From Motilibacter deserti (lineage in GTDB: Bacteria > Actinomycetota > Actinomycetes > Motilibacterales > Motilibacteraceae): a stretch of 54,926 bases of DNA. Position 1 is the stretch's first letter; each line of letters begins with the position of its first letter. Below, one piece after another: positions 1 through 9,953 of this stretch. A model generated the notes under the pieces. That model was not told the origin of the DNA. It searched no databases and worked only from the letters and a program-made list of their open reading frames with translations. The DNA lies in NCBI RefSeq assembly GCF_011250635.1, contig NZ_JAANNP010000008.1, forward strand, positions 29,620 through 84,545, in the 5' to 3' direction. The position numbers and the translations under genes are program-made.

Positions 1-132
1 CCTGAGGGGTAGCGCGTGTGGCTGGGCGAGCCCGACGGGCTGCTGCCGCGGGCTGAGCGAACCCGAGGGGGAGAGCGGCGGCGAGCCCGAGCCAGCCCCA
101 CGGCAAGCAACGTCGGCCGTGCCACCCCACGC

Positions 133-162
133 CGCGCCGGCGCGGCAAAGCGCGCCGGCGCG
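133..162 (-). terminator. GC-rich hairpin after the sigma factor gene
   Basis: Two copies of CGCGCCGGCGCG (133-144 and 151-162) are separated by GCAAAG and can pair. The structure starts directly after the minus-strand stop codon at 164-166. There is no T-run, as is common in high-GC actinomycetes, so terminator function is inferred from position and stem strength. Positions 1-132 show no credible gene. Confidence 0.55.
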
Positions 163-163
163 C

Positions 164-1141
164 CTACGCGAGCCGCAGCGGCAGCCCCAGGGCCTCGAAC
201 GCCCGGCCCCCGAACCCCTGCAGGAAGTGCTGGATGTGCTGGATACGGCCGTCCACGATCTCCAGCGACTGCACGGACCACGCGACGTACCCGCCCTCGG
301 GATCGGCGCGGTACTGGGCGAAGCCCGGCGACCCGTTCACCACGATGGGGATGAGGCGCGACCCGGCGCAGCCGGAGCCGTGGCCGAGGTGCCAGGCGGC
401 CACGTCGTCGACGCCCTGCAGCCAGAGGGTGAGCGGCGGCATGGACATCGTCGCGTCGGTGTGGAGCAGGTGGACGAGCCCCTCGATGTCGTACGACTCG
501 AACGCCTTCACGTAGCGCCCGAGCAGCTCGCGCTCGCCGTCGCCGAGGTCGTACGCGCTGACCCCGGAGCTGGTGTCGAGCTGGCCCATGGTGGCGCGAG
601 CGCGCTGCAGGGCGCTGTTGACCGACGCGACGGTCGTGTCCAGCAGCTCGGCGACGTCAGCCGCGGGCCAGCCGAGGACCTCGCGCAGCAGGAGCACGGC
701 CCGCTGGCGCGGCGGCAGGTGCTGCAGGGCGGCGACGAACGCGAGCCGGATGCTGTCGTGCAGCACGGCTTGCTCGGCCGGGTCGCCGGCGAGCCCCGTC
801 GCCTCGTCGGTGATGGGCCCGACCCACGTCGCCTCGGGCAGCGGCTCGCCGGGCACGGTCGTGGCGGGGACGGGGGACGAGAGGTCCATCGGCAGCGCGC
901 GACGACCGCGCGACCGCATGCTGTCCAGGCACACGTTCGTGGCGATGCGGTAGAGCCAGGAGCGCACCGAGGACCGGCCCTCGAACGAGTCGTACGCCTG
1001 CCAGGCCTTGACCAGCGTCTCCTGCACCGCGTCGTCGGCGTCGAAGGGGGAGCCGAGCATCCGGTAGCAGTAGCCGGTGAGCTCGCGCCGGTACTCCTCC
1101 AGGGCCGCCGTGCCCTCGCGCTCGCGCAGTCCCGCGGTCAT
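164..1141 (-). CDS. ECF RNA polymerase sigma factor with C-terminal SnoaL-like domain (SigG/TIGR02960 type)
   Basis: A 325-residue group-4 sigma factor. Residues about 15-80 form sigma region 2 (Y-RMLGSPFDADDAVQET, then SWLYRIATNVCLD), and about 130-190 form region 4 (LPPRQRAVLLLREVLGW and an HTH ending in SVNSALQRAR). The remaining 130 residues resemble the SnoaL/NTF2-like domain of the SigG/SigJ-type ECF families, which modulates activity in place of an anti-sigma factor. The ATG at 1141 is chosen because AAGGAGG lies 8 nt upstream; an in-frame ATG at 1183 lacks such a site. The gene follows the ABC transporter genes on the same strand with an 81-nt gap, so co-transcription is possible. No anti-sigma gene is adjacent. 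The target regulon cannot be told from sequence. Confidence 0.92.
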   Translation of the reverse strand: MTAGLREREGTAALEEYRRELTGYCYRMLGSPFDADDAVQETLVKAWQAYDSFEGRSSVRSWLYRIATNVCLDSMRSRGRRALPMDLSSPVPATTVPGEPLPEATWVGPITDEATGLAGDPAEQAVLHDSIRLAFVAALQHLPPRQRAVLLLREVLGWPAADVAELLDTTVASVNSALQRARATMGQLDTSSGVSAYDLGDGERELLGRYVKAFESYDIEGLVHLLHTDATMSMPPLTLWLQGVDDVAAWHLGHGSGCAGSRLIPIVVNGSPGFAQYRADPEGGYVAWSVQSLEIVDGRIQHIQHFLQGFGGRAFEALGLPLRLA

Positions 1142-1222
1142 CTCCCGGTCCTCCTTGCAGACATCGCCCAGCCCCGTCGCCAACCGTAGCGGCGGCGGGG
1201 CCGGCCCGACAGGGGCGAGCAG

Positions 1223-1984
1223 CTAGTCGTAGTTGCGGATGGTCCGCACGTTGAGCGCCACCATCGCGGCGCAGATGACGGCCGCGACCGCGAAGCCGAT
1301 GCCGACCTTCGCCCAGCCGTCGTCGAGGACGAGCGCGCGCATGCCCTCCATCACGTACGTGACGGGGTTCAGCGTTGCCGCGATCTCCATCGGCCGGGTG
1401 AGCAGGTCCCGCGGCACGAAGTTCGGCGTCAGGAAGAGCAGCGGGAAGAAGAGCATCGACCCCGACTGCGTCGCCGCCGCACTGCGGGTGCGCAGGGCGA
1501 CGAGTTGCAGGAAGGCCGAGAACGCCACCGACCAGATCGCCGTGAGCACGATCAGGAGCAGGAACCCGCCGACGCCTGTCGCGACCCGCACGTCGAACGG
1601 CAGCGACAGCAGCACCACGAGGGCGGCGATCCCCGCGCCCTTCACGGCCTCGGCGTAGAGGCGCCCAAGGACGATCGAGGTGCGCGACACCGGAGCAGCG
1701 CGGAGCTTGTCGAAGTAGCCGCCCTCGATGTCCTCGACGAGGAACATCGCCGACCCGCCGAACGACGCGGCGAGCAGCAGCGTCGCGGGCAGCTGGAAGG
1801 CGGCGTACCCCTGGCCCTGCAGGAAGTCGGTCGAGTCGCTGGGGAAGATCTTCCCCGCCTGCCCCACGTTCACCACGAGGAAGAAGAGCGGGATGAACAG
1901 TGTGGGGAAGAGGGCTTCAGGTGTCCGCCATGCTTCGCGCAGCGCCCGCTGCCCGAGGGCTCCGGTCCCGACGAGAGTGCTCAT
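1223..1984 (-). CDS. ABC-2 type transporter permease (DrrB-like)
   Basis: A 253-residue integral membrane protein of the ABC-2 (DrrB/NodJ) family. About six hydrophobic segments are visible, including FPTLFIPLFFLVVNVG near the N terminus, and the cytoplasmic loop EGGYFDKLRAAPVSRTSIVLG is typical of the family. The start ATG overlaps the stop of the ATPase gene by 4 nt (ATGA), so the two are translationally coupled and should form one exporter. Family members export hydrophobic compounds such as anthracyclines or glycolipids; the substrate here is unknown. Confidence 0.93.
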   Translation of the reverse strand: MSTLVGTGALGQRALREAWRTPEALFPTLFIPLFFLVVNVGQAGKIFPSDSTDFLQGQGYAAFQLPATLLLAASFGGSAMFLVEDIEGGYFDKLRAAPVSRTSIVLGRLYAEAVKGAGIAALVVLLSLPFDVRVATGVGGFLLLIVLTAIWSVAFSAFLQLVALRTRSAAATQSGSMLFFPLLFLTPNFVPRDLLTRPMEIAATLNPVTYVMEGMRALVLDDGWAKVGIGFAVAAVICAAMVALNVRTIRNYD

Positions 1985-2829
1985 GCCGACACCTCCTGGA
2001 CGTCGCCTGCGGCCTTGGTACGCGTCCGCCCGGTCGCGTCGAGGAACACCTCGTCGAGGGTCGGGCCCGCGTCGAGGCCGAGCCGATCACGCAGCTCGTC
2101 CTTCAGCCGCTGTGGCGTCCCCTCGCGCACGATGAGCCCGCCGTCGATGATTGCCAGCCGGTCGCAGAGCTGGTCGGCTTCCTCGAGGTACTGCGTCGTG
2201 AGGAACACCGTCGTGCCGTTGCGGTTGATCCGCCGCACCTCGTCCCACACGGTCAGCCGGCTCGCCGGGTCGAGGCCGGTGGTCGGCTCGTCCAGGAAGA
2301 GCACTTCGGGCTCGTGGACGAGCGCGGACGCGAGGTCCAGCCGCCGCTTCATGCCTCCCGAGTAGCCCTTGATCCGGCGGTCGGCGGCGTCGTCGAGCCC
2401 CACGAGCGTCAGCAGCTCGGCGGCGCGGTCGGCGGCCGCCTTGGCCGCGAAGCCGAAGAGGCGGGCCTGCAGCACGAGCAGCTCCCGCCCGGTCTGGCGT
2501 ACGTCGAGGCCGGCCTCCTGCAGCGCCACCCCCATGCTGCGGCGGGCGCGGTCCGGGTCGGCGGCGACGTCCACTCCGGCCACCCGGGCGGTGCCGGCGG
2601 TGATCGACAGCAGGGTCGTGAGCATCCGGACCGTGGTCGACTTGCCCGCGCCGTTCGGTCCGAGGAAGCCGAACACCTCCCCGGTCGCGACGCGCAGGTC
2701 CACCCCGCGTACGGCGTCCACCGTGCCGCTGCGGCTCTTGTACTGCTTGACGAGGCCCTCCGCCTCGACCGCGTAGGACGCTGTCGTGGATTCGCCGGGC
2801 CGGCGTTGCGCGACCAGGTGGTCGGACAT
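1981..2829 (-). CDS. ABC transporter ATP-binding protein (DrrA-like)
   Basis: A 282-residue ATPase subunit. It has Walker A GPNGAGKSTT, signature YSGGMKRRLDLA and Walker B VLFLDEPTTGLDP. The C-terminal extension after about residue 220 (GPTLDEVFLDATG) is the DrrA-type tail. The ATG at 2829 is preceded by GGAAGGAAA at good spacing and gives the normal family N terminus (EAEGLVKQYKSRSGTVDAVRGV). The longer upstream open frame is compositional. It pairs with the overlapping permease gene to make a drug or lipid exporter. Confidence 0.95.
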   Translation of the reverse strand: MSDHLVAQRRPGESTTASYAVEAEGLVKQYKSRSGTVDAVRGVDLRVATGEVFGFLGPNGAGKSTTVRMLTTLLSITAGTARVAGVDVAADPDRARRSMGVALQEAGLDVRQTGRELLVLQARLFGFAAKAAADRAAELLTLVGLDDAADRRIKGYSGGMKRRLDLASALVHEPEVLFLDEPTTGLDPASRLTVWDEVRRINRNGTTVFLTTQYLEEADQLCDRLAIIDGGLIVREGTPQRLKDELRDRLGLDAGPTLDEVFLDATGRTRTKAAGDVQEVSA

Positions 2830-2960
2830 GCGCGTTTCCTTCCCCTCGGGGTGTTCGCGGGGATGACGACGGCGGGCGGGCGAACTCATCGGTGGAAATC
2901 TGCTCGCGCTCAGGCTCAAGTGCGCGGAGGAGGCGCCGAGTATGTCCCCCGAACGGAGCA

Positions 2961-2976
2961 ACGGGCGTACGCCCGT
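2961..2976. promoter_or_regulatory. Perfect 16-bp palindrome upstream of the nonulosonate operon
   Basis: ACGGGCGTACGCCCGT is its own reverse complement. It lies 22 bp before the leader ORF start in the 169-bp stretch (2830-2998) between the divergent ABC and leg transcription units. It could be an operator for a dimeric regulator or a short mRNA hairpin. I could not place a convincing -35/-10 pair nearby. Confidence 0.4.
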
Positions 2977-2998
2977 CCCCACCCGACAGGAGCCGCCG

Positions 2999-3115
2999 AT
3001 GCCGCCCAGCACCGTCCCCGCCGTGAGCGGGCAAGCTGTGGCCGGCACGCCTGCCGCCGGTAGCCGTCGGTGCTGCCCGAGCGCCGCGGTCGCGGTCGAG
3101 AGGGGCACCCGTTGA
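2999..3115 (+). CDS. Putative 38-residue leader ORF coupled to legF
   Basis: ATG at 2999 is preceded by AGGAG at 9-nt spacing, a better ribosome site than that of the next gene. The frame (MPPSTVPAVSGQAVAGTPAA...) ends in TGA overlapping the TTG start of legF as TTGA, the same style of junction as the ATGA/GTGA overlaps in the rest of the operon. The product has a CC pair and no recognisable domain. It could act as a translational coupler for a weak TTG start or as a leader peptide. Without homologues, chance is not excluded. Confidence 0.4.
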   Translation: MPPSTVPAVSGQAVAGTPAAGSRRCCPSAAVAVERGTR

Positions 3116-4419
3116 CCAGCCGTACCGTCGCCGTCGTCCCGGCCCGGGGCGGGTCGCGCGGCCTCCCTGGCAAGAACCTGCGCCACGTCGGCGGGCGCAC
3201 GCTCGTGGAACGCGCGGTGGCCGCCGGCTTGGGCGCGCAGGGGGTCGACGAGGTCGTCGTCTCCAGCGACGACGAGGAGATCCTGGCCGCCGGGGAGCGC
3301 GCTGGCGCGACCGCGCTGCGCAGGCCCGCCGAGCTGGCCACCGACGAGGCCAGCACTGTCGACGTCGTGCGGGACGTCGCGGCCGAGCGGCCGGACGCGG
3401 AGGCGTTCGTCGTCCTGCAGCCGACCTCGCCGCTGCGCACGCCCGCCGACGTCGAGGCGTGCCTGCGGGCGATGGCGCGGGCCGGCTGCGCGATCACGGT
3501 CGTGGCGCAGGAGCACCCCTGGGAGTGGGGCCTGCGGTTGGACGAGGCCTCCGCGCTGACGCCCGTGACGGGGTGGGAGGACCTGCGCCGCCGGCGGCAG
3601 GAGCTCGCCCTGACGTACCGCCCGAACGGCGCCGTCTACGCGGTCACCCGCGCCTGGCTCTGCGAGCGCGGCACCCTGAGCGGCCCCGGGGCCGCGGGCG
3701 TGCCGATGCCGGCCGAGCGCTCGGTCGACATCGACACCGCGGCCGACCTCGCGCTGGCCGAAGCGCTCGCCACGGCGGACGGCCCCCCCGGCACGCGGAG
3801 CGCGGGGTGGCTGCTGCTCGGCAGCGGCGGCCACGCCGCCTCGGTCGAGGCGGTCCTCGTCGGGGCGGGCGCCCGGGTCGTGCTGCGCTCGGACCCTTCG
3901 CTGGCCTCCGACCCGGAAGCCGGCACGTTCGCCGACGACGCCGAGGCGCTCGCCGCCGCCGACGCACTGGGCCTGCCCGCCGTGGTCGCCGTGGGGGACG
4001 CGGCGGTCCGCGAGGCGCTGGCCGACCGGGCCCGCGCAATGGGCGTCCCCCTGCCGCCGGTCGTGGCCGCGAGCGCCACGGTCGCGGCCACCGCCGAGCT
4101 CGCACCGGGAGTCGTCGTGCTGGAGCATGGTCACGTTGGGCCCTTCGCCCGTGTGGGTACGGTCACCGTCGTGAACACGGGGGCCGTGGTGGAGCACGAC
4201 GCGCGAGTCGGGGCGTACTCGCACGTCGCGCCGCGTGCCGCCGTCCTCGGCGCAGCGACGGTCGGGAACGGGTGCCTGATCGGCGCCGGCGCGGTGGTGC
4301 TCCCGGGTGTGGAAGTCGGCGACCGCAGCACGGTCGGGGCCGGAGCCACGGTCACCGCGGACGTCCCGGCGGGTGCCACGGTCGTCGGGACCCCGGCGCG
4401 GGTGCGGGGCGCGCGATGA
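3112..4419 (+). CDS. legF: CMP-nonulosonate (legionaminate-type) cytidylyltransferase fused to NeuD/PglD-type acetyltransferase
   Basis: A 435-residue two-domain protein. Residues 1-225 are a NeuA/LegF/PseF cytidylyltransferase: VPARGGSRGLPGKNL nucleotide-binding motif, LQPTSPLRT, RPNGAVYAV and the late SVDIDTAADLALAEAL segment. Residues about 235-435 are a NeuD/PglD acetyltransferase: a Rossmann-like start (GWLLLGSGGHAASVEAV), then a left-handed beta-helix of hexapeptide repeats with the VEHDARVG...SHVAPRAAVLG region holding the candidate catalytic His. Both are usually separate genes. The NeuD-type half could be the missing 4-amino N-acetyltransferase (LegH step) or a sialate-type O-acetyltransferase; context favours the former but does not prove it. 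The TTG at 3112 overlaps the leader ORF stop and follows a GAGAGGGG site. A GTG at 3070 is a less likely start. Confidence 0.88.
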   Translation: MTSRTVAVVPARGGSRGLPGKNLRHVGGRTLVERAVAAGLGAQGVDEVVVSSDDEEILAAGERAGATALRRPAELATDEASTVDVVRDVAAERPDAEAFVVLQPTSPLRTPADVEACLRAMARAGCAITVVAQEHPWEWGLRLDEASALTPVTGWEDLRRRRQELALTYRPNGAVYAVTRAWLCERGTLSGPGAAGVPMPAERSVDIDTAADLALAEALATADGPPGTRSAGWLLLGSGGHAASVEAVLVGAGARVVLRSDPSLASDPEAGTFADDAEALAAADALGLPAVVAVGDAAVREALADRARAMGVPLPPVVAASATVAATAELAPGVVVLEHGHVGPFARVGTVTVVNTGAVVEHDARVGAYSHVAPRAAVLGAATVGNGCLIGAGAVVLPGVEVGDRSTVGAGATVTADVPAGATVVGTPARVRGAR

Positions 4420-5407
4420 CCGGCCCGTATGTCATCGCCGAGGCGGGCGTCAACCACGACGGCGACCTCGGGGTCGCCCACGAGCTGATCGACGTGGCCG
4501 TCGCGGCCGGCGCCGACGCCGTGAAGTTCCAGACCTTCGACCCCGACGCGCTCGTCGCGGCGGGCGCGGACGTGACGCCGTACCAGCGCCGCTCCGGCGT
4601 GACGACCGGCCAGCGCGACATGCTGGCGGCCCTCGCCCTGCCCGCCACCGCGTGGTCCGAGCTCGCGAAGCACGCGGAGCAGGTGGGGATCTCCTTCCTG
4701 TCGAGCCCGTTCGACGCCGCCAGCGCCCGGCTCCTGGTCGACCTCGGCGTCGGCATGCTCAAGGTCGGCTCGGGAGAGCTGACGAACCTGCCCTTCCTCG
4801 CCGAGCTCGCGACGGCGGGCCTGCCGCTGCTGCTGTCGACGGGGATGGCGACGGAGGACGAGGTGGCGGACGCCCTGGCGGCGGTCGGCACGGCCGTGCC
4901 CGTCTCGCTGCTGCACTGCGTCTCGGCCTACCCCGCGCCGTTCGAGGACGCCAACCTGCGCGTGATCCCGCGGATGCAGGAGCGGTTCGGTGTCCCGGTC
5001 GGCTGGTCGGACCACACCGAGGGCACGGTCACGGCGGTCGCCGCCGTCGCGCTCGGCGCGAGCCTGCTCGAGAAGCACATCACGACCGACCGCACCCGCA
5101 CCGGCCCGGACCACGCGGCAAGCATGGAGCCGGCGGTCTTCACGCAGTACGTCGCCGACGTCCGCGCCGCGGCCGGCAGCCTCGGCGACGGCCAGAAGCG
5201 GCGGATGCCCAGCGAGCAGGCCAACGCCCCGCTCGTGCGGCGCAGCTGGCACGCCGCCGTCGACCTCGCTCCCGGCGCGGTCCTCTCCGCCTCCGACGTG
5301 GTGGCGCTGCGCCCGGAGACCGGCATCCCGCCGACCATGAGCCTCGTGGGGCGGCAGGTCGCCCGTCCCGTCCCCGCCGGGCAGCCGGTGCGTCCCGAGG
5401 ACCTGGC

Positions 5408-5411
<4 letters not shown>
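4416..5411 (+). CDS. legI: Nonulosonic acid synthase (NeuB/LegI family)
   Basis: A 331-residue NeuB-family synthase that condenses phosphoenolpyruvate with a hexosamine derivative to make a nine-carbon sialic-acid-like sugar. The N-terminal TIM barrel carries IAEAGVNHDGDL, AGADAVKFQTF, LKVGSGELTNLP, LLHCVSAYPAP and GWSDHT. Residues about 270-331 are the SAF/antifreeze-like domain (RRSWHAAVDLAPG ... ARPVPAGQPV). The start overlaps legF by ATGA. Sequence reading alone cannot separate legionaminate, pseudaminate and neuraminate synthases. The neighbouring LegB/LegC/PtmE-type enzymes point to legionaminate. Confidence 0.9.
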
Positions 5412-6636
<1,225 letters not shown>

Positions 6637-6640
<4 letters not shown>

Positions 6641-7695
6641 CGCTGCCCCCGGGCCTGCGGGCCCTCTGCGTCGCCGAGGACGCGACCGTCCGCGCCGCCA
6701 TGCTCGCCGTGGACTCCGGCGGCGCAACGATCTGCCTGGTGCTCACCGAGGACGGGCGCCTTGCCGGCGTCGTCACCGACGGCGACCTGCGCCGGGCACT
6801 GCTGCACGGGGCCGAGATGTCGTGCCCCGTGGCCCCCTTCGTGCAGCGCGCGCCGCACACGGTCGCGCCGGAGGCGTCGCGCAGCCACGTGCTCGACCTG
6901 ATGCGCGCCCTGCAGGTCAACCACCTGCCCGTGGTCGAGCCGGACGGCACCGTCGTCGGCCTGCACACGCTGAACAGCCTGGTGGGCCGCGCGGAGCTGC
7001 CGAACGTCGCCGTGATCATGGCCGGCGGTCGCGGGACCCGGCTCGGCGACCTGACGCAGAACCGCCCGAAGCCGCTGATGACCGTCGCGGGCCGGCCGAT
7101 CATCGAGTGGATGATGCTCGAGTTGATCGGCGCGGGCATCTCGACGATCTACGTGAGCGTCGGGCACCTCGCCGAGCAGATCGAGGGCCACCTCGGCGAC
7201 GGCTCGGCGCTCGGCTGCGAGGTCCGTTACCTGCGGGAGGAGCCGCGCCGCCTGCTCGGCACCGCGGGCGCGCTGGCCATGCTCGCCGACGCTGAGCCCG
7301 GGCTCGCCCACCCCGTCCTCGTCGCGAACGCGGACCTCATGGTGCGGTTCGCGGCCGACGAGATGATCGCGCACCACGTCGCCACGGGCGCCTCGATCAC
7401 CGTGGCCGCCCGGCCGTACGTCCACACCGTCCCGTTCGGGGTCCTGGACCTCGCACCGGACGGCCAGGTGCGCTCGGTCACCGAGAAGCCGGCCATGAGC
7501 GCCCAGGTGAGCGCCGGGATCTACGTCGTCAGCCCGGAGGTCGTGCGCTCCACGCCGCGCGGCGAGCCGGCGACGATGCCCCAGCTGATGCAGGCCTGCC
7601 TCGAGCGCGGCGCACGCGTGGGCACCTGGGCGCTGGAGTCGGACTGGATCGACGTCGGCACCCCCGTCGACCTCGCGCGAGCGAAAGGACAGTAG
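6637..7695 (+). CDS. ptmE: CBS-domain nucleotidyltransferase (PtmE-like hexosamine-1-phosphate guanylyltransferase)
   Basis: A 352-residue protein. Residues 1-115 are a CBS pair (LAGVVTDGDLRRALLHG; LQVNHLPVVEPDGTVVGLH). Residues about 122-352 are a sugar-phosphate nucleotidyltransferase (VIMAGGRGTRLGDLTQNRPKPL, LGTAGALAML, VANADLM, SDWIDVGTP). This order is that of Campylobacter PtmE, which activates GlcN-1-phosphate with GTP in the legionaminate pathway; mannose-1-phosphate guanylyltransferase-like proteins share the catalytic domain. The CBS pair probably senses a nucleotide. The GTG start overlaps legG (GTGA). Confidence 0.85.
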
Positions 7696-8693
7696 TGGGC
7701 ACCCTGGCAGGGCAGCAGGTCCTGGTCACCGGCGCGGACGGCTTCATCGGCAGCCACCTCGTGCAGCGTCTCCTCGCCGACGGCGCGCGGGTGCGGGCGC
7801 TCTGCGTCTACACCTCCAGCGGGTCGCTCGGCTGGCTCGAGGAGCTCACCGAGGAGGAGCGCGACAACGTCGACGTCCGGCTGGGCGACGTCCGGGACGC
7901 CGAGCTGGTCGCCGATCTCGTACGCGGCTGCGACGTCGTCCTGCACCTGGCCGCCCTCATCGCGATCCCCTACAGCTACCAGGCCCCGCGCTCGTTCGTG
8001 GAGACCAACGTGACGGGCACGCTCAACGTCCTCGAGGCGGTCCGCCGCTCCGGGAGCGCGCGCCTCGTCCACACCTCGACCAGCGAGGTCTACGGGACGC
8101 CGGAGCAGGTGCCGATCCGCGAGACGCACCCGCTGCACGGGCAGTCGCCCTACAGCGCGAGCAAGATCGGCGCGGACATGCTGTGCGAGGCGTACGCGCG
8201 GTCCTTCGAGGTCCCCGTCACCGTGTTGCGCCCCTTCAACACGTTCGGCCCACGGCAGTCCGCTCGGGCGGTCATCCCGACCGTCCTGCAGCAGATGCTG
8301 GCCGGCGCGAAGACCATCCGGCTGGGCTCGCTGCGCCCGCGCCGTGACTTCACCTACGTCGCGGACACCTGCGACGGCTTCGTCCGCGCCGCGAGCGCCG
8401 AGCTGCCGGCCGGGTCACTCGTGCAGCTCGGCACGGGCCGCGACGTCTCGATCGGCGAGCTCGTGGAGATGTGCCGCGCCGTCACGCAGTCCGACGCGGT
8501 CGTGGAGACCGACGACGAGCGCGTACGCCCCGAGGGCAGCGAGGTCGAGCGGCTGTTGTCCGACCCCACCCGCGCCCGCGAGCTGCTCGGCTGGGAGCCG
8601 ACCGTCGGGCTGGAGGAGGGGCTGGCGCGGACGGCGCAGTGGCTGGCCGCCCGCCCGCTCGACCCGCGCAGCGCCGCCAGATACCAGCGATGA
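7695..8693 (+). CDS. legB: NAD-dependent 4,6-dehydratase (LegB family)
   Basis: A 332-residue extended SDR. It has the NAD motif VTGADGFIGSHL, the loop HLAALIAIPYSYQAP, the Ser-Thr region HTSTSEVYG and the catalytic YSASK, followed by the substrate-binding RPFNTFGPRQSARAVIPT. Family members dehydrate GDP/UDP-HexNAc to the 4-keto-6-deoxy sugar that LegC transaminates. The GTG start shares one base with the ptmE stop (TAGTG). The next gene overlaps it by ATGA. Confidence 0.9.
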   Translation: MGTLAGQQVLVTGADGFIGSHLVQRLLADGARVRALCVYTSSGSLGWLEELTEEERDNVDVRLGDVRDAELVADLVRGCDVVLHLAALIAIPYSYQAPRSFVETNVTGTLNVLEAVRRSGSARLVHTSTSEVYGTPEQVPIRETHPLHGQSPYSASKIGADMLCEAYARSFEVPVTVLRPFNTFGPRQSARAVIPTVLQQMLAGAKTIRLGSLRPRRDFTYVADTCDGFVRAASAELPAGSLVQLGTGRDVSIGELVEMCRAVTQSDAVVETDDERVRPEGSEVERLLSDPTRARELLGWEPTVGLEEGLARTAQWLAARPLDPRSAARYQR

Positions 8694-9874
8694 CGTCGAC
8701 CGAGACGCCGAGCGCGAGTCCCGTCCCGCTGGCCGAGCCGCTGTTCGGCGCCCGCGAGCGCGAGCTGCTGCTCGAGGCGATGGACTCCGGCTTCGTCTCC
8801 TCGGCCGGCCCGCACATCGCCCGCTTCGAGCGCGCGTTCGCCGAGGCCGTCGGCGCCCGCCACGCGGTCGCCTGCTCGTCGGGCACGGCCGCCCTGCACG
8901 TGGCGCTCCGGCTCTGCGGGGTCGGGCCGGGCGACCTGGTCGCGGTCTCGGACTTCACCTTCATCGCCTCGGCCAACGCGGCGGCCTACCAGGGCGCCCG
9001 GCTGCTGCTGGTCGACTCCGACCGCGACACCTGGTGCATGGACCCGGCGCTGCTCGCCGTGACGCTGGACGCCCGTGCCCGTGCCGGCGAGCCGCTGCCC
9101 GCGGCCGTCGAGGCCGTTCACGTGCTGGGCCAGCCCGCCGACCTCGCCGGGATCGCGGAGGCGTGCGCGCGCCACGGGATCGCGCTGGTGGAGGACGCTG
9201 CCGAGTCGCTCGGCGCCGGCTGGTCCGGCGGCCCGCTCGCCGGGCGCGCCACCGGCACGGTCGGGCGGCTGGGGGCGTACTCCTTCAACGGCAACAAGAT
9301 TATCACGACCGGTGGCGGCGGGATGATCGTCACCGACGACGAGGCGACGGCCGAGCGGGCGCGCCACCTCACGACGCAGGCGCGCGTCCCCGACCGGGGC
9401 TACCTGCACGACGAGGTCGGCTACAACTACCGGCTCACCAACCTGGCCGCCGCCCTCGGGCTGGCCCAGCTCGAGCGCCTCGACCAGGTCGTGGCGCGCA
9501 AGCGTGCGATCGCGGCCCGCTACGACGCGGCGCTCGCGAACACCGGTGCGACCCTGCCGCCGCGCCGGCCCGGGATGGACTCGACGTACTGGCTCTACTC
9601 GCTGCTCGTGCCGGAGGGCACGCCTGCAGACGAGGAGGCCGCCCGTGATGCCCTCCTCGACGCGCTCGCGGCCGCGCGGATCGGCGCCCGTGCCCTGTGG
9701 CGCCCGCTGCACCAGCAGCCCGCGCTGGCCGGCTCGGAGTACGTCGGCGGCGGGGTGGGGGAGTCGCTCTACCGCCGCGGGGTGTCGCTGCCGTGCTCGG
9801 GCGGGCTTCCGGACGAGCAGCAGGAGCGGGTGATCGAGGTCGTCCTCGAGCACGCGGCGCAGCGCTGGGGCTGA
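8690..9874 (+). CDS. legC: PLP-dependent sugar aminotransferase (LegC-like, DegT/DnrJ/EryC1 family)
   Basis: A 394-residue fold-type I aminotransferase. Recognisable are CSSGTAALHVALRL, VSDFTFIASANA, VEDAAESLGA and the PLP-lysine segment SFNGNKIITTGGGGM. It should aminate the 4-keto-6-deoxy-HexNAc made by LegB. It starts at the ATG overlapping legB (ATGA) after a Pro/Ser-rich N terminus. It is the last gene of the operon and is followed by a strong hairpin. No nonulosonosyltransferase, flagellin or Maf-like gene follows, so the acceptor of the sugar is not encoded here. Confidence 0.9.
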   Translation: MTSTETPSASPVPLAEPLFGARERELLLEAMDSGFVSSAGPHIARFERAFAEAVGARHAVACSSGTAALHVALRLCGVGPGDLVAVSDFTFIASANAAAYQGARLLLVDSDRDTWCMDPALLAVTLDARARAGEPLPAAVEAVHVLGQPADLAGIAEACARHGIALVEDAAESLGAGWSGGPLAGRATGTVGRLGAYSFNGNKIITTGGGGMIVTDDEATAERARHLTTQARVPDRGYLHDEVGYNYRLTNLAAALGLAQLERLDQVVARKRAIAARYDAALANTGATLPPRRPGMDSTYWLYSLLVPEGTPADEEAARDALLDALAAARIGARALWRPLHQQPALAGSEYVGGGVGESLYRRGVSLPCSGGLPDEQQERVIEVVLEHAAQRWG

Positions 9875-9910
9875 CGGCGCCGACGGCCGCAGGCGGGAGC
9901 CCAGGCGGCG

Positions 9911-9943
9911 CCGGAGGCCTGAGCCAGCGGCTCAGGCCTCCGG
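9911..9943. terminator. Bidirectional terminator hairpin between legC and the RTX gene
   Basis: A perfect 15-bp stem, CCGGAGGCCTGAGCC (9911-9925) and GGCTCAGGCCTCCGG (9929-9943), with loop AGC. It sits between convergent genes: legC ends at 9874 and the minus-strand gene ends at 9954. It can serve both. Confidence 0.85.
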
Positions 9944-9953
9944 AGGCCGATCG

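Noticed and set aside
2830-4224. Minus-strand extension of the DrrA-like gene to 747 codons
   Set aside because: The extension is antisense to legF and of biased composition. The ATG at 2829 has a ribosome site and family-typical N terminus.
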